Assembly (NCBI GenBank): GCA_031376265.1
Contig: JANMDK010000162.1
Location: forward strand, 1 to 8,877
Direction of reading: 5' to 3'
Length of the DNA stretch: 8,877 nt
Source: SZAS-79 sp031376265
GTDB taxonomy: Bacteria > Pseudomonadota > Gammaproteobacteria > Burkholderiales > SG8-39
Shown: piece by piece, positions 5,947 to 8,877 of the stretch
Position numbering within the stretch: the stretch's first letter is position 1
Layout of the letters: every line of letters starts with the position of its first letter
Made by a program: the position numbers and the translations under genes
The notes under the pieces: model-generated
Seen by the model: the letters and a program-made list of their open reading frames with translations, nothing else
What the model was told of the DNA's origin: nothing
The model's database searches: none

Positions 5947-6302
5947 GTCTCCCCAGCAAGGTCACCGTTTGCAGGCTCCGCTTGCGTCGCCCGGACGCCG
6001 CGCAGGTTGCGCAGCGCCTCGAGCCTCTCGTCCGCAGCGATGAAGAAACGAAACAGCACCTGCACGGTTTCGTAGACTTCATGACCGGCCTCGGTGAGGA
6101 CGACTTTCCTCCCCGACGATTCGACCAGCGGAAGCCCAAGGTTTTCGGCGAGTTTCCTGACTTGCACCGAGACCGTCGGCTGGGCCAGGCAAAGCTCTTC
6201 GCCTGCGCGGGTAAAACTACCCAGCCTGGCGACGGCCTCGAAGACCATCATTTGGGGAAGCATTCCGTGGCGGAAGTAACGGCGTAGTGAGGCGTGACGC
6301 AT
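5934..6302 (-). pseudogene. LysR-type regulator, truncated to its DNA-binding domain
   Basis: A 122-aa product starting MRHASLRRYFRHGMLPQMM. A clear LysR winged HTH follows (VFEAVARLGSFTRAGEELCLAQPTVSVQVRKLAENLGLPLVE, with LTEAGHEVYE) and the start of the linker helix. Family members are about 300 aa; the whole effector-binding domain is missing. The frame leaves LysR homology about 20 residues before the end and stops at TAG inside the right att repeat. The ATG at 6302 has AGGAG at 6 nt, so a DNA-binding stub could still be made. Upstream on the same strand are a riboswitch-like leader and hairpins. It might be a relic or a dominant-negative regulator. Confidence 0.75.
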
Positions 6303-6314
6303 TCGCAGCTCCTG

Positions 6315-6367
6315 TTTTCGTTGGCGCAAACCTTTGCATGCAGGCGAAGGTCTCGCGCAAACGAAAA
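6315..6367 (-). repeat. Second leader hairpin before the LysR stub
   Basis: TTTTCGTTGGCGC (6315-6327) and GCGCAAACGAAAA (6355-6367) are complementary except at one base, with inner arms AACCTTTGC/GCGAAGGT. On the minus strand the inner part is a degenerate copy of the terminator just upstream (GCGAGACCTT-GCC and GCAAAGGT). It ends right beside the AGGAG ribosome-binding site of the LysR gene. It looks like a duplicated expression platform. Confidence 0.55.
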
Positions 6368-6392
6368 GACCTTTGCCTGGCGGCAAAGGTCT
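6363..6392 (-). terminator. Intrinsic terminator / riboswitch expression platform
   Basis: On the minus strand AGACCTTTGCC (6392-6382) and GGCAAAGGTCT (6377-6367) form a perfect 11-bp stem with a 4-nt loop, followed by TTT (four T counting the stem end). The 5' arm contains the 3' strand of riboswitch P1 (CCTTTG), so terminator and aptamer closure exclude each other. Metal binding should then favour read-through into the LysR gene. The T-run is short. Confidence 0.7.
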
Positions 6393-6479
6393 CGCTTGCA
6401 ACGCACTGCGTTGCCAGGGCGACCGGGGCGAACTACTTCCCGTGATGACGGCTGCCCTGCGAAAAGCTACTCCCCTTTG
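6384..6479 (-). promoter_or_regulatory. yybP-ykoY (Mn2+) riboswitch aptamer
   Basis: Read on the minus strand, the segment opens with CAAAGGGGAGTAGC, the conserved P1 plus L1 sequence of this class. It continues with CAGGGC (6459-6454), which pairs with GCCCTG (6420-6415) as P2. Inside is CCGTCATCACGGG facing CCCCGG. Then comes the hairpin GCAACGC-AGT-GCGTTGC (6414-6398), and it closes with GCGAGACCTTTG. Order and spacing follow the L. lactis yybP-ykoY RNA as I remember it. The class senses Mn2+ and usually controls TerC, MntP or P-type ATPase genes. Here it points away from terC toward the LysR stub at 6302. An upstream CTACCCC could pair with GGGG-AG-TAG as an alternative fold. Confidence 0.85.
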
Positions 6480-6588
6480 GGGTAGGCGAAGCCTATCAGC
6501 GCGCACGCGCATGGGCAAGGCTTGAGCGCATTGCATTGTGTAATACGGCGCGATTTCCTACACGCTTTATAGCAATTCTTCATTCTTG

Positions 6589-6630
6589 CCGAGCTGCCCG
6601 GTTCGCATAATCGATTCATCCGCAGCTCGG
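6589..6630 (+). repeat. Inverted repeat in the terC leader
   Basis: CCGAGCTGC (6589-6597) and GCAGCTCGG (6622-6630) are perfect 9-bp arms around 24 nt, ending just before the terC start at 6639. The right arm contains the GGAG-like ribosome-binding site, so in RNA the stem could mask it; as DNA it could be an operator. No yybP-ykoY motif is visible on the plus strand. Confidence 0.45.
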
Positions 6631-6638
6631 AGCAGGTC

Positions 6639-7322
6639 ATGGAAATCTTGGATCCGCAGTTCCTCCCCGCGCTCGCCGCCATCGTCGTTATCGACCTAGT
6701 GCTGGCCGGCGACAACGCCATCGTCATCGCGCTCGCCGCGCGCAACCTGCCCGTGCATCTCAAGCGGCGCGCGATCGTGTGGGGCACCCTGGGCGCGATC
6801 GTCGTGCGCACGATTCTCACGCTGGCGGTGGTCTGGCTCCTCAAGATTCCAGGCCTCATGCTTGCCGGCGGCCTCATGTTGTTGTGGATCGCGCATCGCC
6901 TGCTGACCGAGCAGGATGGGGAAGGCCATGAACTCGCGCCCGCCGCCTCATTCTGGGGCGCGATGCAGACCATCGTTGTCGCGGATGCGGTGATGGGGCT
7001 CGACAACGTCCTCGCGGTCGCCGGCGCGGCCGGTGGCAGCTGGCTCCTCGTCGTCTGCGGCTTGCTCATTTCGATCCCGATCGTGATCTGGGGCTCGACG
7101 CTGATCCTCAAGTGGATCGAGCGGTTCCCTTCAATCATCTACGTGGGTGGGGCGGTGCTGGCCTGGACCGCCGCAAAGATGGTTATCGAGGAACCGTTCG
7201 TGCGCGAATGGCTCCATGGAACGCGCAACACGTGGCCGATCTACGTCGCTTTCGTCCTCGGCACGCTTGGATTGGCCTGGACTGCAAACCGCCGCCGTCC
7301 GTCGACGGTCACACACTCGTAA
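6639..7322 (+). CDS. TerC/YjbE-family integral membrane protein
   Basis: A 227-aa inner-membrane protein of the TerC family, implicated in Mn2+ export or metalation of exported proteins. Both family signatures are present in an internal repeat: DLVLAGDNAIVIALA (D19, D25, N26) in the first half and ADAVMGLDNVLAVAG (D116, D122, N123) in the second. The acidic residues are the proposed metal site. About seven hydrophobic segments are visible, with a basic tail. The length fits the short YjbE/YkoY branch. The ATG at 6639 is preceded by GGAG at 6-7 nt. The universal stress gene starts 13 nt downstream, so they probably share a transcript. The stretch upstream (6303-6638) holds the minus-strand riboswitch and the leader inverted repeat; no convincing promoter was seen. 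Confidence 0.92.
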   Translation: MEILDPQFLPALAAIVVIDLVLAGDNAIVIALAARNLPVHLKRRAIVWGTLGAIVVRTILTLAVVWLLKIPGLMLAGGLMLLWIAHRLLTEQDGEGHELAPAASFWGAMQTIVVADAVMGLDNVLAVAGAAGGSWLLVVCGLLISIPIVIWGSTLILKWIERFPSIIYVGGAVLAWTAAKMVIEEPFVREWLHGTRNTWPIYVAFVLGTLGLAWTANRRRPSTVTHS

Positions 7323-7335
7323 AAGGAGCCGGACC

Positions 7336-7833
7336 ATGAACGTGCTGGTACCCGTTAGCGGATCGAAAGCCTCACTTGCCGCCGTGCGTCACGCGGCCAC
7401 GCTTCTTCGCGATGGCCCGGGCGAGGTAATCCTGGTCAATGTGCAGCCCCGCCTCACGGCGCACGCTGCGCGGTTTACGTCCAGGGCTTCGCGCGACGCA
7501 ATGCGCGCGGAGCGGTCGGAGAAAGCGCTTGTGGGCGCGCGTGCAGCCCTCGATGCGGCCGGAGTCCCCTATCGCGCCATTGCGGCTGCGGGACCGGTCG
7601 CCGGCACCGTGGCCCGCATTGCTGGCGAGGTGGGTGCCAACCAGGTTGTTGTCGGTACGACGCGCCAGCCCGGCTGGTGGCAGGCCCTGTTCTCGCAGGT
7701 GCCGGAAATCATAGATGCGGTGAATGTGCCGGTATCCGTCATCGGAAGCGGGCGTTCCGGTCCGTTCGAGCGGATCGGCGTGCCTGCTTGCGTGGGCCTC
7801 GGCCTGACCGCGTTGGCGATCGCGACCGAGTAG
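7336..7833 (+). CDS. Universal stress protein (UspA family)
   Basis: A 165-aa cytoplasmic alpha/beta protein. The N-terminus MNVLVPVSGSKASLAAVRHA and the strands VILVNVQP, YRAIAAAG, NQVVVGTT and VPVSVIG follow the UspA fold. The usual ATP-binding pattern G-2x-G-9x-G-S/T after VVVG is not present (GTTRQPGWWQALFSQVP), so it is probably a non-ATP-binding member. About 25 residues beyond the fold form a hydrophobic tail (CVGLGLTALAIATE). The ATG at 7336 has AAGGAG at 7 nt, and that ribosome-binding site abuts the terC stop, indicating co-transcription and a likely link with metal or envelope stress. Confidence 0.85.
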   Translation: MNVLVPVSGSKASLAAVRHAATLLRDGPGEVILVNVQPRLTAHAARFTSRASRDAMRAERSEKALVGARAALDAAGVPYRAIAAAGPVAGTVARIAGEVGANQVVVGTTRQPGWWQALFSQVPEIIDAVNVPVSVIGSGRSGPFERIGVPACVGLGLTALAIATE

Positions 7834-7840
7834 CCCCCTG

Positions 7841-7864
7841 CGCGGTCGCAGGAGCGACCGCGTT
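7841..7864 (+). terminator. Terminator-like hairpin after the universal stress gene
   Basis: CGCGGTCGC (7841-7849) and GCGACCGCG (7854-7862) form a perfect 9-bp stem with loop AGGA, 8 bp after the stop codon. Only two T follow, so termination may be weak. Confidence 0.55.
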
Positions 7865-7885
7865 CACATGCTGGTGTTTTACCTG

Positions 7886-7916
7886 GCGCGAACCGCGCTT
7901 GCATGCCGGTTCGCGC
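7886..7916. repeat. Second hairpin upstream of aceE
   Basis: GCGCGAACCG (7886-7895) and CGGTTCGCGC (7907-7916) are perfect 10-bp arms with an 11-nt loop, ending 18 bp before the aceE start. No T-run follows. It could be an operator or an mRNA leader structure for aceE. Confidence 0.45.
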
Positions 7917-7934
7917 GGCGGCAGACTTTGCTTC

Positions 7935-8877
7935 GTGACCGACCTGTCCGACATCGTTTCTTCCGCCTTCTGGCGCGTAAACCCGCCCGACGCGGATCCG
8001 GCCGAAACGCGCGAGTGGCTCGAGGCCTTCGACGCGCTGGTCGCTGCGGAGGGCCGCGAGCGCGCCACCTTCCTGCTGAGAAAGCTCTTCGACCACGCCC
8101 GCGCGCGGCGCGTGCCGATGCCGCCGGTAATGAATACGCCCTATCGGAACAGCGTGCAGCTTTCCGACCAGCCGCAGTTCCCGGGCAATCTCGAGGTCGA
8201 GCAACGCCTCGGATCGCTGGTGCGATGGAATGCGCTAGCGATGGTGGTGCGCGCGAACCGGGCCCACCCTGAGCTTGGCGGGCACATCGCCAGCTACGCG
8301 TCGGCGGCGGACCTGTTCGAGGTCGGCTTCAACCATTTTTTCCGCGCGGGGCAGGCCGGGGACCTCGTCTACTTCCAGCCGCACTCCGCCCCCGGCGTCT
8401 ATGCGCGCGCTTTCCTTGAAGGGCGGCTGACCGAGGCGCAACTCGACAGCTATCGGCGCGAAACCGGCGGCGGTGGGCTTTCCTCCTATCCGCATCCGTG
8501 GCTGATGCCGGATTTCTGGCAGTTCCCCACCGGCTCGATGGGGCTCGGCCCGATCAGCGCGATCTACCAGGCGCGATTCATGCGCTACCTGGCGGATCGC
8601 GCGCTGCTCGATACGACACAACGCAAAGTGTGGGCCTTCGTCGGCGACGGCGAGATGGACGAACCGGAGTCGCTTGCGGGCCTGTCGCTCGCGGCGCGCG
8701 AAGGGCTCGACAACCTGATCTTCGTCGTCAACTGCAATCTGCAAAGGCTCGATGGCCCGGTGCGCGGCAACGGCTCCATTATTCAGGAGCTCGAAGGTCT
8801 GTTCACCGGCGCCGGCTGGAGCGTAATCAAACTTCTGTGGGGTTCGGATTGGGATGCCCTGTTCGCACGCGACAAGG
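7935..8877 (+). CDS. aceE: Pyruvate dehydrogenase E1 component, homodimeric (5' part)
   Basis: The first 314 codons of AceE (about 890 aa in E. coli); the gene runs off the window. It decarboxylates pyruvate with thiamine diphosphate and passes the acetyl group to lipoyl E2 in the cytoplasmic pyruvate dehydrogenase complex. Seen: TREWLEAFDALV near the start, VPMPPVMNTPYRNS, the HSAPGVYARAFLEGRLTE stretch, SSYPHPWLMPDFWQFPTGSMGLGP, and the thiamine/Mg2+-binding motif GDGEMDEPES (237-246) followed by NCNLQRLDGPV. The GTG at 7935 fits the family start but has no clear ribosome-binding site; a TTG at 7899 is an in-frame alternative. The frame is uninterrupted to the end of the window. lpd and E2 genes would be expected downstream. 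Confidence 0.97.
   Translation, partial: MTDLSDIVSSAFWRVNPPDADPAETREWLEAFDALVAAEGRERATFLLRKLFDHARARRVPMPPVMNTPYRNSVQLSDQPQFPGNLEVEQRLGSLVRWNALAMVVRANRAHPELGGHIASYASAADLFEVGFNHFFRAGQAGDLVYFQPHSAPGVYARAFLEGRLTEAQLDSYRRETGGGGLSSYPHPWLMPDFWQFPTGSMGLGPISAIYQARFMRYLADRALLDTTQRKVWAFVGDGEMDEPESLAGLSLAAREGLDNLIFVVNCNLQRLDGPVRGNGSIIQELEGLFTGAGWSVIKLLWGSDWDALFARDK

Noticed and set aside
6303..6536. N-terminal extension of the LysR frame up to 6536
   Set aside because: The extension reads through the riboswitch and hairpins and is not LysR-like; the ATG at 6302 has a good ribosome-binding site.
7868..8272. Open frames overlapping aceE on both strands (also 7569-8204 and 8235-8744 minus)
   Set aside because: Shadow frames caused by high GC; the aceE frame is unambiguous from its motifs.

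Overview
The window looks like a high-GC proteobacterial chromosome, most likely a betaproteobacterium or a related lineage. This rests on GC-rich codon use, a homodimeric-type aceE, a TerC/universal-stress-protein pair, and integrase and replication families common in such hosts. Species cannot be read from the sequence.

Layout. (1) Positions 1-1706 are the right end of an integrated element, called A here. It carries a P4-like tyrosine integrase on the minus strand with repeat motifs between the gene and a tRNA remnant. (2) Positions 1707-1751 and 5902-5946 are identical 45-bp direct repeats. Each is the 3' part of a tRNA-Thr(UGU), from the anticodon loop to CCA, and neither has a 5' half. 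They bound a compact element of about 4.2 kb (B). (3) Element B has a leftward gene set: a 156-aa protein of unknown function, a rolling-circle replication initiator of the RstA/Rep_trans type, an 80-aa unknown, an HTH excisionase-like protein and a tyrosine integrase. Two rightward genes follow, a 60-aa protein and an exported Cys-containing protein. Between the two arms lies a very long imperfect hairpin that could be a replication origin. No coat or assembly genes are visible, so B looks like a satellite or an autonomous integrative rolling-circle element, not a complete filamentous phage. (4) Positions 5947-8877 are host-like: a LysR-type regulator cut off after its DNA-binding domain, terC, a universal stress protein, and the first 314 codons of aceE.

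The most interesting host signal is on the minus strand at about 6384-6479. It has the conserved segments and pairing scheme of the yybP-ykoY (Mn2+) riboswitch, followed by a terminator hairpin that shares the P1 sequence. It does not point at terC, the usual kind of target, but at the truncated LysR gene, which is divergent from terC. With the two tRNA remnants lacking 5' halves, the region reads as a tRNA-Thr hotspot with at least two tandem elements, next to a manganese-homeostasis locus with an unusual regulatory arrangement.
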